Positions 26,685-36,294 are shown, counted from the stretch's first letter. The stretch: DNA of 64,000 nucleotides from Desulfosporosinus hippei DSM 8344 (GCF_900100785.1 NZ_FNCP01000027.1:1-64000), one strand, 5' to 3'. Translations and numbers: made by a program. Notes: generated by a model not told the origin, from the letters alone.

Positions 26685-28112
26685 TTGAGAACAGCTGAAG
26701 AATATGTTGCTAAATTGAAGATAATGCGTTCAAACATTTATTTGAACGGTGAAGTTGTATCAAGAGATGACCCGCGCCTAAGATTTGGGGTCAATACAAT
26801 TTCAGAAACCTTTAACTGGGCTATGGATCCTGCCAATGAGGAATTGCTTACAGCAAAGTCCCATCTCACCGGGGAGAAAATCAACCGTTACTGCCACATT
26901 CATCAATCTTCAGAGGATCTACTAAAAAAGCAGGAGATGACCCGATTGTATTGTCAGAGAGTCGGAGGGTGTATCCAACGGTGCATGGGGATTGATGCTC
27001 TTAACGCTTTATCGGTAGTTACCAAAAACATTGATCTTGAGATGGGGACTCAATATAATGAGCGGTTTCTAGCTTATTTGAAAAAGTACCAAGAAGAAGA
27101 CTTGGTAGCAAATTGTGCTCAAACCGATGTTAAAGGTGACCGTTCCCTTCGTCCCCATCAACAATCAGATCCAGACCTTTACCTTCGAGTTGTGAAGAAA
27201 ACAGATGAAGGAATTATCGTCCGTGGTTGTAAGGCTCATAACACGATTGCTCCTTATGCAGATGAGATCATTGTCGTACCAACACGGATGATGACTGAAA
27301 AAGATGCTGAATGGGCAGTGGCTTTTGCTATTCAAGCTGATGCACCGGGAGTCTCCCAGGTTGTCCGAGTTTCCAATCCCAGACCAAGAGAAGAATTGCT
27401 GGCACCATTTAATAATTATGGATCAGCAGATTCCCTGACGGTGTTTGATGATGTCTTTGTGCCTTGGGAAAGAGTCTTTATGTGTGGAGAGTATAAATTC
27501 GCCGGACAACTAGCCTCTTTATTTGCAACCTATCATCGCCATAGTTATACGGGATGTAAGCCAGCTACTACGGATGTGCTCATGGGAGCGACTGCATTAG
27601 TTGCGGAGTACAATGGTGTGGAAAAATCCAGCCAGGTAAGGGAAGAGTTGGCGGATTTAGTAACAATGGCCGAGTTGGTATTTGCCGCAGGTATTGCAGC
27701 ATCTGTTAAATCCACTAAAGCCCCTTCAGGAACCCAAATTCCAGATATCGTTTATACCAATGTGGGGCGCTATCATGCCGGAATTAATGTCTACCGCGAA
27801 CATGAAATTCTTGCTGAAATTGCCGGAGGATTACCTGCTACTCTTCCTTCGGAAAAGGAATTTTCGAATCCCGAAATCTCTCAACTGATGGATAAGTATA
27901 TCATGCGTAAAGATGGAATTTCTGCTGAAGCTCAACACCGTTGTTTCCGAATGATTAGCGATTTGTTGTGTTCTTCGCATGCTGGGGTGGTTCAAGTAGC
28001 TGGTGTGCATGGAGGCGGTTCGCCTATCATGGAACGGATTGCGATTACAGGCCAATATGACATGAAAGCCAAGAAAAATCTTGCCAAATATCTTGCTGGG
28101 ATTAAGGAGTAA
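26685..28112 (+). CDS. HpaB/AbfD-family Fe-S flavoprotein, paralog A
   Basis: A 475-residue protein of the 4-hydroxyphenylacetate 3-hydroxylase / 4-hydroxybutyryl-CoA dehydratase family. It keeps the four positions that bind the [4Fe-4S] cluster in AbfD: C96 and C100 (GGCIQRC), H284 and C291 (YHRHSYTGC). That argues for a radical dehydratase or isomerase rather than a monooxygenase. But the residue matching AbfD E257 is Asp (YGSADS) and the one matching E455 is Ala (VAGVHGGGSP), so the substrate or reaction probably differs. The start is TTG with AAGGAGG. It lies between crotonase and hbd, which suggests action on a CoA ester that feeds beta-oxidation. Confidence 0.8.
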   Translation: MRTAEEYVAKLKIMRSNIYLNGEVVSRDDPRLRFGVNTISETFNWAMDPANEELLTAKSHLTGEKINRYCHIHQSSEDLLKKQEMTRLYCQRVGGCIQRCMGIDALNALSVVTKNIDLEMGTQYNERFLAYLKKYQEEDLVANCAQTDVKGDRSLRPHQQSDPDLYLRVVKKTDEGIIVRGCKAHNTIAPYADEIIVVPTRMMTEKDAEWAVAFAIQADAPGVSQVVRVSNPRPREELLAPFNNYGSADSLTVFDDVFVPWERVFMCGEYKFAGQLASLFATYHRHSYTGCKPATTDVLMGATALVAEYNGVEKSSQVREELADLVTMAELVFAAGIAASVKSTKAPSGTQIPDIVYTNVGRYHAGINVYREHEILAEIAGGLPATLPSEKEFSNPEISQLMDKYIMRKDGISAEAQHRCFRMISDLLCSSHAGVVQVAGVHGGGSPIMERIAITGQYDMKAKKNLAKYLAGIKE

Positions 28113-28147
28113 AACCGACAATATGAGCGTTGGAGGCGTTTCTAACC

Positions 28148-29014
28148 TTGAAAGTTGAAGACATTAAAAAGATTTGTGTGATTGGGGCAGGCAGTATGGG
28201 GCATCAAATAGCTTATAGCGCTGCATTGGCCGGCTACCAGGTCAGCTGTACTGACATTAGTTTAGAGATGCTGAATAAAGCTCAAGACTTTGCGCGTACC
28301 TATTTTCCCCAACAAATTTCCAAGGGGAAATGGACCCAAGAGCAAGTCGATCAAGCCTTAAAAAATACTTCTTTTACTACAGATCTTAAGGAAGCGGCAA
28401 AAGATGCTGATTTCGTCATTGAATCTGCGGTGGAGAAAATTAGCGTTAAGAGGCAGCTTTTTGAAGAGTTGGATAGAATAGCACCTCCACATGCGATTTT
28501 TACAACAAACAGTTCCTTTATCGTCAGTTCTAAGATTGCTGATGCAACGAAACGGCCAGATAAAGTATGCAATATGCATTTCTTTAATCCTACTCTAATG
28601 ATGAAAATTGTGGAAGTAGTGCAGGGCCCGCATACTTCCACTGAAACGGCGCAAATAACCATGGATTTGTGCAAAAAAATGGGTAATAATGGAATTTGGC
28701 TTAGAAAGGAAATTTATGGCTTTGTAGTCAATCGATTCTTATCAGCAATTTATCGAGAGGCATTGTATCTTGTCGATATGGGAGTAGCACTCCCGGAAGA
28801 AATTGATCTAGCCTTAACAAATGCTCTGGGGCATCCTATTGGGCCTTTTCGATTAATGGATTTCACAGGAAATGATCTTACCTACATTATCGATATGGAA
28901 CGATATCAAGAAACCGGCAATCCTAAGGACAAGCCATCTCCTTTGATCGTTGAAAAATTTGCCAAGGGAGAATGGGGCAGGAAATCAAAGAAGGGTTTTT
29001 ATTCCTATGAATGA
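28148..29014 (+). CDS. hbd: 3-hydroxybutyryl-CoA dehydrogenase, copy 2
   Basis: A 288-residue NAD(P)-dependent 3-hydroxyacyl-CoA dehydrogenase with GAGSMGHQ near the N terminus, NMHFFNPTLMMKIVEV with the catalytic His and NALGHPIGPFRLMDFTG. I chose the TTG at 28148: the two paralogs begin at this point and GGAGG lies 11 bases before it; the upstream TTG at 28130 contains the ribosome-binding site. It has some changes in the C-terminal domain (NDLTYIIDMERY in place of IDLAYYIGMERY) compared with the other two copies, which may reflect a different substrate. The stop overlaps the TetR start. Confidence 0.9.
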   Translation: MKVEDIKKICVIGAGSMGHQIAYSAALAGYQVSCTDISLEMLNKAQDFARTYFPQQISKGKWTQEQVDQALKNTSFTTDLKEAAKDADFVIESAVEKISVKRQLFEELDRIAPPHAIFTTNSSFIVSSKIADATKRPDKVCNMHFFNPTLMMKIVEVVQGPHTSTETAQITMDLCKKMGNNGIWLRKEIYGFVVNRFLSAIYREALYLVDMGVALPEEIDLALTNALGHPIGPFRLMDFTGNDLTYIIDMERYQETGNPKDKPSPLIVEKFAKGEWGRKSKKGFYSYE

Positions 29015-29672
29015 AAAAATGCAAGCAGTACAATACGTAAGTAAATTTGAGCGAATTTTAAATGCAGCTACAGAAGCTTTTGCAGAATCCGGTTATCATC
29101 AAACCCCTGTATCAAAAGTTGCTCATCTCGCGGGAGTTGCTGACGGAACGATCTATCTATATTTCAAGAATAAAGAAGAACTACTTGTTAGGCTTCTTCA
29201 AGAACGACTAGGGGACTTTATTGTCTGTATGCGACGAGAACTCTCTAACTGTAAGACGACAGAGGCAAGCTTGCGGACTATTGTCAAGACACATTTTTCT
29301 TATATGGAGCAAAACAGATCTTTGGCTATCGTAGTTAGATTGGAGCTTAGAAAGCCCAACCAACATGTGCGCTCTGCTATTAGTGGTCCCTTGTTAGAGT
29401 ACTTTAGCCTTATCGAGGAGGTGGTTCAGCAAGGGATAGAGCGCAAAGAAATACCAAGAATTAATTTGCGGACGGCCCGGCAACTGATTTTTGGATCGTT
29501 AGATGAGGCCACAACAGATTGGGTGATGGCTCGTAACCCGCAGGCACTGATGACTTGCGTCGAGCCGATGTTGACGTTGTTTAAAGGGGCACTTCGTTTA
29601 CGAAAACCAAAAGGAAGAAAACAAATTGTCACCCTACAGAAACGAGAGGAGGATGGAAATGCAGATTCATAA
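29007..29672 (+). CDS. TetR/AcrR family regulator
   Basis: A 221-residue repressor-type protein. The N-terminal helix-turn-helix is visible as RILNAATEAFAESGYHQTPVSKVAHLAGVADGTIYLYFKNKEELL (two pieces, residues about 16-60), as in fatty-acid-responsive TetR proteins. The start ATG lies in ATGAATGA, overlapping the hbd stop, and its own 3' end overlaps fadN by 14 bases, so it is translated as part of the operon. The C-terminal ligand domain probably senses an acyl-CoA. No separate promoter or clear operator was found. A second layer of control over the sigma-54 operon is likely but inferred. Confidence 0.85.
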   Translation: MNEKMQAVQYVSKFERILNAATEAFAESGYHQTPVSKVAHLAGVADGTIYLYFKNKEELLVRLLQERLGDFIVCMRRELSNCKTTEASLRTIVKTHFSYMEQNRSLAIVVRLELRKPNQHVRSAISGPLLEYFSLIEEVVQQGIERKEIPRINLRTARQLIFGSLDEATTDWVMARNPQALMTCVEPMLTLFKGALRLRKPKGRKQIVTLQKREEDGNADS

Positions 29673-32046
29673 AGTAGCGGTACTGGGATCAGGCGTAATG
29701 GGAAGTACCATTGCAGCACACTTAGCTAACGCTGGTATTCCAAGCCTATTGTTGGATATTGTTCCTTCTAAATTATCTGCTAAAGATGAAGCGGCAGGCT
29801 TGACACTAGAGGATCGTAAAGTTAGAAATAGTATCGCCGAACAAAATAAAGCAGCTATGAAAAAGATGAATCCAGCCCCATTTTTAGTCCCGGAGTTTGC
29901 GGACAGGATCGAGGTTGGTAATTTAAGTGATGATTTAGGACGTTTAAAAGAAGTCGATTGGGTTATAGAGGTTGTTGTAGAACGACTAGACATAAAAATT
30001 GACCTCTTTAAAAGAGTTGCTGAGCACGTTCGTCCTGGAACGATTGTAACATCCAATACATCAGGTATCTCTCTTAAGGCGATGACTGAAGGATTACCAG
30101 AAAGCTTTACAAGATATTTCCTTGGAACCCACTTCTTCAATCCACCTCGTTATATGAAGCTTTTAGAGATTATTCCAGGACCTAATACTGACCCAGAAGT
30201 GCTTTCCTTTATGGTAGAGTATGGCGAGAGAGTTTTGGGCAAAGGTGTAGTTATGTGTAAGGACACCCCGAATTTTATCGCTAATCGTATTGGTTCCTTT
30301 GGTTCACCGGTAATGATTAAAGAAATGTTGCGTATGGGCCTAACGGTTGACGAAGTAGACGCCTTAACCGGACCTGTCATGGGACGTCCTAAGAGCGCTT
30401 TGTTCCGTACAATTGACATGGTTGGTTTGGACACATTTATTCATACAGCTAATAACGTTGCACAAGGCGTACCTGCTGAGAAAGCAGACTTCGTATTACC
30501 TGAGTTTATTCACAAGATGTTGGCTAATGGCTGGCTGGGTGATAAAACCAAACAAGGCTTCTACAAAAAGTCCAAAGGACCAAAAGGTAAAGTAGTTGAG
30601 GTAATTGATCCACATACTATGACCTATGTGCCGCAAAAGAAAGTACAATTTGATTCCCTGGATCAAGCTAAAGCTGCTAAAGGGTTACCCAATAAATTAC
30701 GCACCTTAGTTAGTGGCAATGACGCCGGCTCAGAGTTTGCTTGGAACATATTGAAACCTTCGCTTATTTATGCTGCAAAACTTGCTAAAGAGATCGCAGA
30801 AGACATCACAGGTATTGATGAAGCAATGCGTTGGGGTTATAACTGGGAAATGGGTCCTTTTGAATTATGGGATGCACTAGGTGTCAAAGCCACTGCTGAT
30901 CGAATTGTTTCAGAAGGTGGCACTTTACCAGCTATTGTGGAAGAGTTGCTTGCCAAAGGACTGGATAGCTTCTATCAAGAAACTGAAACAGGGGAAAAAG
31001 CTTTCTTTGATGCAGGAGAGTATCACAAAAAAACCATTAGCCCATACTCCTTCTCCTTGAAGCAAGCTCATAAAGCTGGTAAGAAGATTCTTGGAAATGC
31101 TGGAGCTAGCTTAGTAGACCTCGGTGATGGGGTTGCCTGCCTGGAATTCCACTCACCCAATAACGCAATTAACGAAGACGTTGTCAACATGATCAATGAA
31201 TCCTTGGCAGAAGTAGAAAAGAATTATCAGGGGATGGTTATCAGCAACCAAGGAAAGAACTTCTGCGTTGGTGCAAACCTTGTACTTTTAGGACAAGAGG
31301 CTGAAAAAGGAAACTGGGCGGTTCTCGATCAAGGAGTTCGCGACTTGCAGAATGCTACTATGGCCTTAAAATATTCTAAAAAACCGGTGGTAGCTGCTCC
31401 CTTTGGTATGACACTAGGTGGTGGTGCTGAAATTTGTTTGCATACCACGGCCATTCAAGCCTCTTCAGAGCTGTACATGGGTCTTGTTGAAGTTGGAGTC
31501 GGCTTAATCCCTGCGGGCGGAGGAACTAAGGAAATGGCGGTTCGAGCAATGGAAGGAATCCTTCCTGGGGTTCAAGTAGCTCCTGACTTCTTGTTTGCTA
31601 AGCGCTTCGAAATGATTGCTACTGCAGCAGTATCCACGAGTGCTGAAAAAGCTCGACAACTCGGCTTCTTACGAGCTAGCGATCGTTATAGCATGAATCC
31701 TGAGCATATCATTTTGGATGCAAAAGCCCGAGTAATTGACCTAGCTAGAAATTTCCGGCCATACCTGCCAACAAAGTATAAAACAGCTGGTTCGGGGGTT
31801 CGCGCTACATTAGAAATGGCCATGTATGGAATGCGTCAAGGAAACTTCATATCTGATTATGATCAATATCTATCAAATAAATTGGCCTATGCCATAACTG
31901 GTGGAAATCTCCCTGCAGGAACACTTGTTGAAGAACAATATCTTTTAGATCTTGAACGTGAAGTCTTTATGAGCTTGCTTGGCGAACCTAAGACCCAGGA
32001 TCGTATTCGTCACATGCTTACTAAAGGCAAACCATTACGGAATTAG
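29659..32046 (+). CDS. fadN: FadN-type 3-hydroxyacyl-CoA dehydrogenase/enoyl-CoA hydratase, copy 1
   Basis: A 795-residue bifunctional beta-oxidation protein in the Bacillus FadN (YusL) order: dehydrogenase first, hydratase last. GSGVMGSTIAA near the N terminus binds NAD, GTHFFNPPRYMKLLEI carries the catalytic His, and MRWGYNWEMGPFELWDALG belongs to the second dehydrogenase segment. The crotonase part (about 500-795) has NFCVGANL and GGGAEICLHT. I chose ATG 29659 (GAGGAGG upstream; same start as the copy at 54291). It is followed 12 bases later by fadA. Confidence 0.93.
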   Translation: MQIHKVAVLGSGVMGSTIAAHLANAGIPSLLLDIVPSKLSAKDEAAGLTLEDRKVRNSIAEQNKAAMKKMNPAPFLVPEFADRIEVGNLSDDLGRLKEVDWVIEVVVERLDIKIDLFKRVAEHVRPGTIVTSNTSGISLKAMTEGLPESFTRYFLGTHFFNPPRYMKLLEIIPGPNTDPEVLSFMVEYGERVLGKGVVMCKDTPNFIANRIGSFGSPVMIKEMLRMGLTVDEVDALTGPVMGRPKSALFRTIDMVGLDTFIHTANNVAQGVPAEKADFVLPEFIHKMLANGWLGDKTKQGFYKKSKGPKGKVVEVIDPHTMTYVPQKKVQFDSLDQAKAAKGLPNKLRTLVSGNDAGSEFAWNILKPSLIYAAKLAKEIAEDITGIDEAMRWGYNWEMGPFELWDALGVKATADRIVSEGGTLPAIVEELLAKGLDSFYQETETGEKAFFDAGEYHKKTISPYSFSLKQAHKAGKKILGNAGASLVDLGDGVACLEFHSPNNAINEDVVNMINESLAEVEKNYQGMVISNQGKNFCVGANLVLLGQEAEKGNWAVLDQGVRDLQNATMALKYSKKPVVAAPFGMTLGGGAEICLHTTAIQASSELYMGLVEVGVGLIPAGGGTKEMAVRAMEGILPGVQVAPDFLFAKRFEMIATAAVSTSAEKARQLGFLRASDRYSMNPEHIILDAKARVIDLARNFRPYLPTKYKTAGSGVRATLEMAMYGMRQGNFISDYDQYLSNKLAYAITGGNLPAGTLVEEQYLLDLEREVFMSLLGEPKTQDRIRHMLTKGKPLRN

Positions 32047-32057
32047 GGGGGACAAGA

Positions 32058-33215
32058 ATGCAACAAGCCTATATAATTCAGGCCAAACGGACGGCTATTG
32101 GAAAGTCCGGCAAAGGTTCCTTGGCACAAGTCAGACCCGATGATTTAGGTGCTTATGTTATTCAGGACATCCTTAAAAATGTGCCTGCTCTTGATGCTCA
32201 AGATATTGAAGACTGTGTAATCGGTTGTTCCTTCCCTGAAGGGGAACAAGGAATGAACGTAGCTAAAATCATGGCTTTGCGTGCAGGTCTTCCAATTGAT
32301 GTCTGCGGTGTAACTGTCAATCGTTTCTGCTCATCGGGACTGCAGGCTATTTCTATGGCGGCGGATCGAATTCGTTTGGGTGAAGCAGATGTTATGATCG
32401 GTGGCGGAATTGAAAGCATGTCCATGGTTCCGATGGGTGGAGCAAAACCAGCACCCAATCCATATATGATTGTAAACACACCGGAAGCCTATATTTCAAT
32501 GGGTATAACAGCTGAGAATGTAGCCGCAAAATATGAGATAACCAGGGAACAGCAAGATGAATTTGCTGCGTCAAGCCATAAAAAAGCTTGGGTCGCTCAA
32601 ACTAGTGGACGATTTAATGATGAGATCGTATCGGTTCCTCTGCCAACCTGGGGAGGACCTGGAGAAAAATGGTTCAATAAAGATGAAGGAATCCGTCCTG
32701 AGACTACTGTTGAGTCATTGGGTAAATTGAGACCGGTCTTTAAGGCAGGCGGTTCGGTAACGGCTGGGAACTCGTCCCAGACTAGTGATGGAGCTGCTAT
32801 GACTCTTATGATGTCAGAACGAAAAACATTGTCCTTGGGTATTAAACCTATCGCAATTTGGCGCGGATTCGCTGTAGCTGGCGTAGAGCCGGAGCTTATG
32901 GGAATTGGACCGATTAAAGCAATACCTAAAGTTCTGAAGCAAGTCGGTTTAACTCTAGATCAAATTGACTTATTTGAATTAAACGAAGCTTTTGCCTCAC
33001 AGTCGCTGGCGATCTTAAAGACGCTGGAGATTGACCCGGCAAAAGTGAATGTTAATGGTGGAGCGATTGCCTTTGGGCATCCCCTCGGTTGTACCGGTGC
33101 TAAACTCACAGCAACCTTATTATCTGAAATGAGGAAAAGGAAGCTGAAATATGGTATGGTAACCATGTGTATCGGTGGAGGTATGGGAGCCGCAGGAGTT
33201 TACGAGTTACTTTAG
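32058..33215 (+). CDS. fadA: 3-ketoacyl-CoA thiolase FadA, copy 1
   Basis: A 385-residue thiolase paired with FadN as in the Bacillus fadNA arrangement. [12 protein letters not shown] carries the nucleophile (C91), ELNEAFASQ is present, [16 protein letters not shown] carries the active-site His and CIGGGMG the second Cys. CSSGLQ in place of CGSGL and the longer-chain FadN partner suggest 3-ketoacyl-CoA thiolase activity in degradation. It is followed directly by palindromic repeats, as is its copy at 56690. Confidence 0.93.
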   Translation: MQQAYIIQAKRTAIGKSGKGSLAQVRPDDLGAYVIQDILKNVPALDAQDIEDCVIGCSFPEGEQGMNVAKIMALRAGLPIDVCGVTVNRFCSSGLQAISMAADRIRLGEADVMIGGGIESMSMVPMGGAKPAPNPYMIVNTPEAYISMGITAENVAAKYEITREQQDEFAASSHKKAWVAQTSGRFNDEIVSVPLPTWGGPGEKWFNKDEGIRPETTVESLGKLRPVFKAGGSVTAGNSSQTSDGAAMTLMMSERKTLSLGIKPIAIWRGFAVAGVEPELMGIGPIKAIPKVLKQVGLTLDQIDLFELNEAFASQSLAILKTLEIDPAKVNVNGGAIAFGHPLGCTGAKLTATLLSEMRKRKLKYGMVTMCIGGGMGAAGVYELL

Positions 33216-33223
33216 GGTCTTGT

Positions 33224-33410
33224 GAAAGTAAGGGGCAAATTGCCCGTTCACACACGTTACGTTCGCTGGCTCGTTAGATGCAGAAGGAATTGCACCAACC
33301 TCTGGGTCGCTCGAGGGAGTGAACCTGGGCGCAATTGGCCTTCAGCATCGGCACTCGCTGTATCGCGAACTCCACTAAAGTGTTCACTTGGCAATTGTCC
33401 CCTTAGTTTC
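33224..33410. repeat. Palindromic element, copy 1 (187 bp)
   Basis: The ends form imperfect inverted repeats (33224-33244 against 33390-33410: GAAAGTAAGGGGCAAATTG against GAAACTAAGGGGACAATTG on the other strand). An inner inverted repeat pairs 33277-33293 with 33331-33349. The whole element can fold into one long arm. It codes for nothing, and looks like a MITE or a large REP-type element. Confidence 0.75.
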
Positions 33411-33444
33411 TGGCGACTGGGCTGGGATAAGGACGTGGGGTCGT

Positions 33445-33631
33445 GAAAGTAAGGGTCAAATTGCCCGTTCACACACGTTACGTTCGCTGGCTCGTTGGAT
33501 GCAGAAGGAATTGCGCCAACCTCTGGGTCGCTCGAGGGAGTGAACCTGGGCGCAATTGGCCTTCAGCATCGGCACTCGCTGTATCGCGAACTTCACTAAA
33601 GTGTTCACTGTGCAATTGGCCCCTTAGTTTC
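33445..33631. repeat. Palindromic element, copy 2 (187 bp)
   Basis: Tandem copy of the 33224-33410 element, the same length and nearly identical, separated by a 34-base spacer that is itself partly repeated after copy 2 (GGGCTGGGATAAGGACGTGG against GAGCTGGGATACGGACGTGG). Confidence 0.75.
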
Positions 33632-33659
33632 AGGCAGCGGAGCTGGGATACGGACGTGG

Positions 33660-33737
33660 GGTGTGAAAGTTAAGGGTCAAATTGGGGTCGTCCAAGTAAG
33701 GGGCTAATTGCCCGTTCAAATATGTTAGTTTCTGGTC
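33660..33737. repeat. Truncated pieces of the palindromic element
   Basis: Two further left ends (from about 33665 and 33692) and a short right-end motif (TTAGTTTCTGG) follow copy 2 without the internal sequence. They look like deletion remnants of the same family. Confidence 0.55.
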
Positions 33738-33836
33738 GACCCGGGTTAGGAACCAGGGACCGTGCTTGTATTGTTAAGTTAATTGTAGGGGATACCACAG
33801 GAGTTGAGGCTCATAAGATGGAGGAGGAAGATAGCA

Positions 33837-35180
33837 ATGTCTAAATGGTTAAAGGAATACCAAAGTAAGCTTGTTTCCCCTGAGAAAGCCGTTAGTGTAG
33901 TAAAAAGTGGTGATTGGATCGGTTCTTCGTATGCTGCAAATGTTTTACCGGTTTTGGACAAGGCCCTGGCAGCACGTACTCCTGAACTTTTTGACATTAA
34001 ACTTATCGGCGGAGTATCTTCAAGGATCTACGATTGGTTTAAAGCTGACCCACATGGTGAGCACTTTACCTGGAACTGCTCTCATTTCTCTGCTGCAGAC
34101 CGTTATATGGCTCAAACAGGTAGTGTCTTTTATATGCCCCTCAAATATTCAGAAATTTTGCGCTACATTCGTGAGAATTTGACAGTAGACATTTTAATGC
34201 TTCAAGTAGCTCCTATGGATAAGCATGGTAACTTTAATCTCGGACCGACTATTTCCCATTACAGAGCTTCAATGGATGTTGCTAAAATCATTATTGTTGA
34301 GGTCAATGAAGATATGCCTATTGGACATGGGGGATATGGGCATTTTATTCATATTTCTGAAGTTGATTATATTGTTGAAGCAGGTCACTGCGGTATGCCT
34401 CAGGTCGCTTCAGAAGATCCATGCGAAGTGGATGCGAAAATTGCAGATTATGTTATCAAAGAAATCAAAGATGGAGACTGTTTGCAACTGGGAATTGGAG
34501 CTATGCCTAGTGCTTTAGGTCAGTTAATTGCAAAATCTGATTTAAAAAACCTAGGTGCTCATACGGAAATGTTGTGCGATGCTTTCGTGGATATGGTCGA
34601 TGCAGGAGTACTCAACGGGAGGAAAAAGCAGCTTGATCCAGGACGGATCGTCTATACCTTTGCCTTAGGAACCCAAAAACTCTATGACTTTATTGATAAT
34701 AACCCTGCTGTTGCAGGTTATACAGCAGATTATACTAATGACCGCAAGATTGCGAGTTTAAATGACAATGTTGTATCAATTAACAATTCCCTAGAAATTG
34801 ATCTTACTGGTCAAGTTTGTTCAGAATCCGTTGGTCCTCGCATGATTAGTGGATCCGGTGGACAATTAGACTTTGTTGAAACCGCTTACCATTCTAAAGG
34901 CGGACGTAGTTTCATCTGTATGGCTTCAACCTTTACAGATAAGCAAGGACAAGTTCATTCTCGCATTAAGCCGCTGTTAGCACATGGAGCCGTTGTTACT
35001 GATACTCGTCCAGCAGTCCATCATGTGGTTACTGAACATGGGATAGTTAACCTGAAGGGCTTATTCACCTGGCAACGGGCAGAGGCATTAATCAGTGTAG
35101 CTCACCCTGATTTCCGTGAAGATCTTATAAAAGAAGCAGACAAACTAAAATTATGGCGTAATAGCAATAAACGAGGATAA
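33837..35180 (+). CDS. abfT: 4-hydroxybutyrate/acyl CoA-transferase (acetyl-CoA hydrolase/transferase family)
   Basis: A 447-residue family I CoA-transferase. QLGIGAMPSALGQL (about 217-230) and LGAHTEMLCDAFVDM with the catalytic glutamate (E244) are visible, as is GSGGQLDFVETAY near residue 343, where CoA transfer proteins have a glycine-rich loop. The family moves CoA from acetyl-CoA or a similar donor to an organic acid such as 4-hydroxybutyrate or butyrate. The presence of AbfD in the region makes 4-hydroxybutyrate a likely acceptor, but sequence alone cannot separate the substrates. I chose the ATG at 33837 with GGAGGAGG upstream. It forms a pair with the alcohol dehydrogenase. Confidence 0.8.
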   Translation: MSKWLKEYQSKLVSPEKAVSVVKSGDWIGSSYAANVLPVLDKALAARTPELFDIKLIGGVSSRIYDWFKADPHGEHFTWNCSHFSAADRYMAQTGSVFYMPLKYSEILRYIRENLTVDILMLQVAPMDKHGNFNLGPTISHYRASMDVAKIIIVEVNEDMPIGHGGYGHFIHISEVDYIVEAGHCGMPQVASEDPCEVDAKIADYVIKEIKDGDCLQLGIGAMPSALGQLIAKSDLKNLGAHTEMLCDAFVDMVDAGVLNGRKKQLDPGRIVYTFALGTQKLYDFIDNNPAVAGYTADYTNDRKIASLNDNVVSINNSLEIDLTGQVCSESVGPRMISGSGGQLDFVETAYHSKGGRSFICMASTFTDKQGQVHSRIKPLLAHGAVVTDTRPAVHHVVTEHGIVNLKGLFTWQRAEALISVAHPDFREDLIKEADKLKLWRNSNKRG

Positions 35181-35211
35181 ATAAATGATATGCCATAGGA
35201 GGACTGGGCTG

Positions 35212-36294
35212 ATGGAACAAAAGACTATGAAAGCACTAGTATATGAAGGGCCCGATAAGTATAGCCTCAAAGATGTTCCAATGCCCGTTATTTCTGATCC
35301 ACATGATGTAATCGGCAGAGTAACTTTGGGAGCAATCTGCACTAGTGATATTCATACAGTCAAAGGCGAACTTCAAAATGTTCACTATCCTAAGACTATG
35401 GGGCACGAGTGTTGTCTGGAAGTTGTTGAGGTTGGATCGAAAATAACCCATGTTAAGCCTGGAGATTTGTGCATTGTTAATCCCGGCGTAGCCTGTGGAA
35501 AGTGTTTGGCATGTAAGCTGGGGATTGTTGTGGCGTGCAAAAATGGCGGAGTATTTGGCAGTCGTGGACCACTTGAAGGATGTCATGCCGAGTATGTAAA
35601 GATTCCTTATGCCCATCATAAGAACGGTTTGATTAAGATCCCGGAAGGCTTGACTGAGGAAGATGTTATTCTACTTCCCGATATGCTGGCGACTGCGTGG
35701 TATGGACTGAAAAACGCAGATTTCAAAGAGGGTCAAACTCTTGCTGTGATTGGTGTTGGGCCGGTTGGACTAAGTGCCTGTGTTTTAGCGAAAAAGGTAT
35801 TTGGTGCAAAACAGGTAATAGCAGTAGATATACTACAAAACAGAGTGGATATGGCCTTAAACCAAGGTATCGCTGATTTAGGCTTTAATCCTAATACGGA
35901 TGAAGTTGTAAAGAAAATTCAGGAAGCAACAGGTGGGTTAGGGGTTGATGTAGTTCTTGAAACTCCGGGACTTGAAGAAACCATGGCAATGTCTGTTGCG
36001 GCAACAAGGCCGAGCGGAATAGTATCTACGATTGCAGTATTTAGTGAACCTTTAGTACCTATGCCCTTATTGGATATGATTCTCAGAAATATTCAATTAA
36101 AAATGGGGATTCAGAAGAGCGAAGGTTTAGAGGAAATGTTGGAGTGGATTAAAGACGGGAAAATTGACACCAAATTCATGCTAACTCATCGTGCCTCGTT
36201 AAATGATCTGGAAAAGGGTTATAAAATATTTGGAGATCATGAAGATGGCTGTGTCAAATGGTTGATTACTCCCTATGAGCGTCCAAACATATAA
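35212..36294 (+). CDS. Zinc-dependent alcohol dehydrogenase (MDR family)
   Basis: A 360-residue medium-chain dehydrogenase. GHECCLEVVEVG (about 63-74) carries the catalytic-zinc His/Glu pair, the cysteines in CGKCLACKLGIVVAC hold the structural zinc, and VIGVGPVGLSACVLAKK is the NAD(P)-binding loop. I chose the ATG at 35212 with AGGAGG nine bases before it. Placed 31 bases after the CoA-transferase, it may interconvert a hydroxy acid and its semialdehyde (for example 4-hydroxybutyrate and succinate semialdehyde) or a related alcohol. That assignment rests on context only. Confidence 0.85.
   Translation: MEQKTMKALVYEGPDKYSLKDVPMPVISDPHDVIGRVTLGAICTSDIHTVKGELQNVHYPKTMGHECCLEVVEVGSKITHVKPGDLCIVNPGVACGKCLACKLGIVVACKNGGVFGSRGPLEGCHAEYVKIPYAHHKNGLIKIPEGLTEEDVILLPDMLATAWYGLKNADFKEGQTLAVIGVGPVGLSACVLAKKVFGAKQVIAVDILQNRVDMALNQGIADLGFNPNTDEVVKKIQEATGGLGVDVVLETPGLEETMAMSVAATRPSGIVSTIAVFSEPLVPMPLLDMILRNIQLKMGIQKSEGLEEMLEWIKDGKIDTKFMLTHRASLNDLEKGYKIFGDHEDGCVKWLITPYERPNI

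Larger units (their letters stand above)
33216..33836. other. Gene-free stretch with tandem palindromic repeats
   Basis: 621 bases between fadA and the CoA-transferase. It is filled mostly by two full copies of a 187-bp element and truncated pieces of it. Two frames of 74-76 codons run through the copies (33222-33446 and 33443-33673) but only mirror the repeat and have no ribosome-binding site. No promoter was recognised before the CoA-transferase. Confidence 0.7.

Noticed and set aside
26685-28112. Annotation as a 4-hydroxyphenylacetate 3-monooxygenase
   Set aside because: The family name fits, but the kept C-x3-C and H-x6-C ligands and the neighbouring CoA genes fit a dehydratase-type Fe-S enzyme better.
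33222-33673. Two similar open frames of 74 and 76 codons in tandem
   Set aside because: They run through two copies of a palindromic repeat, so they resemble each other only because the repeat does. No ribosome-binding site and no recognisable protein.
33216-33740. Tandem repeats considered as a CRISPR array
   Set aside because: Units are about 187 bp with only a short, itself repeated spacer between them, and no cas genes are near. They do not fit CRISPR structure.
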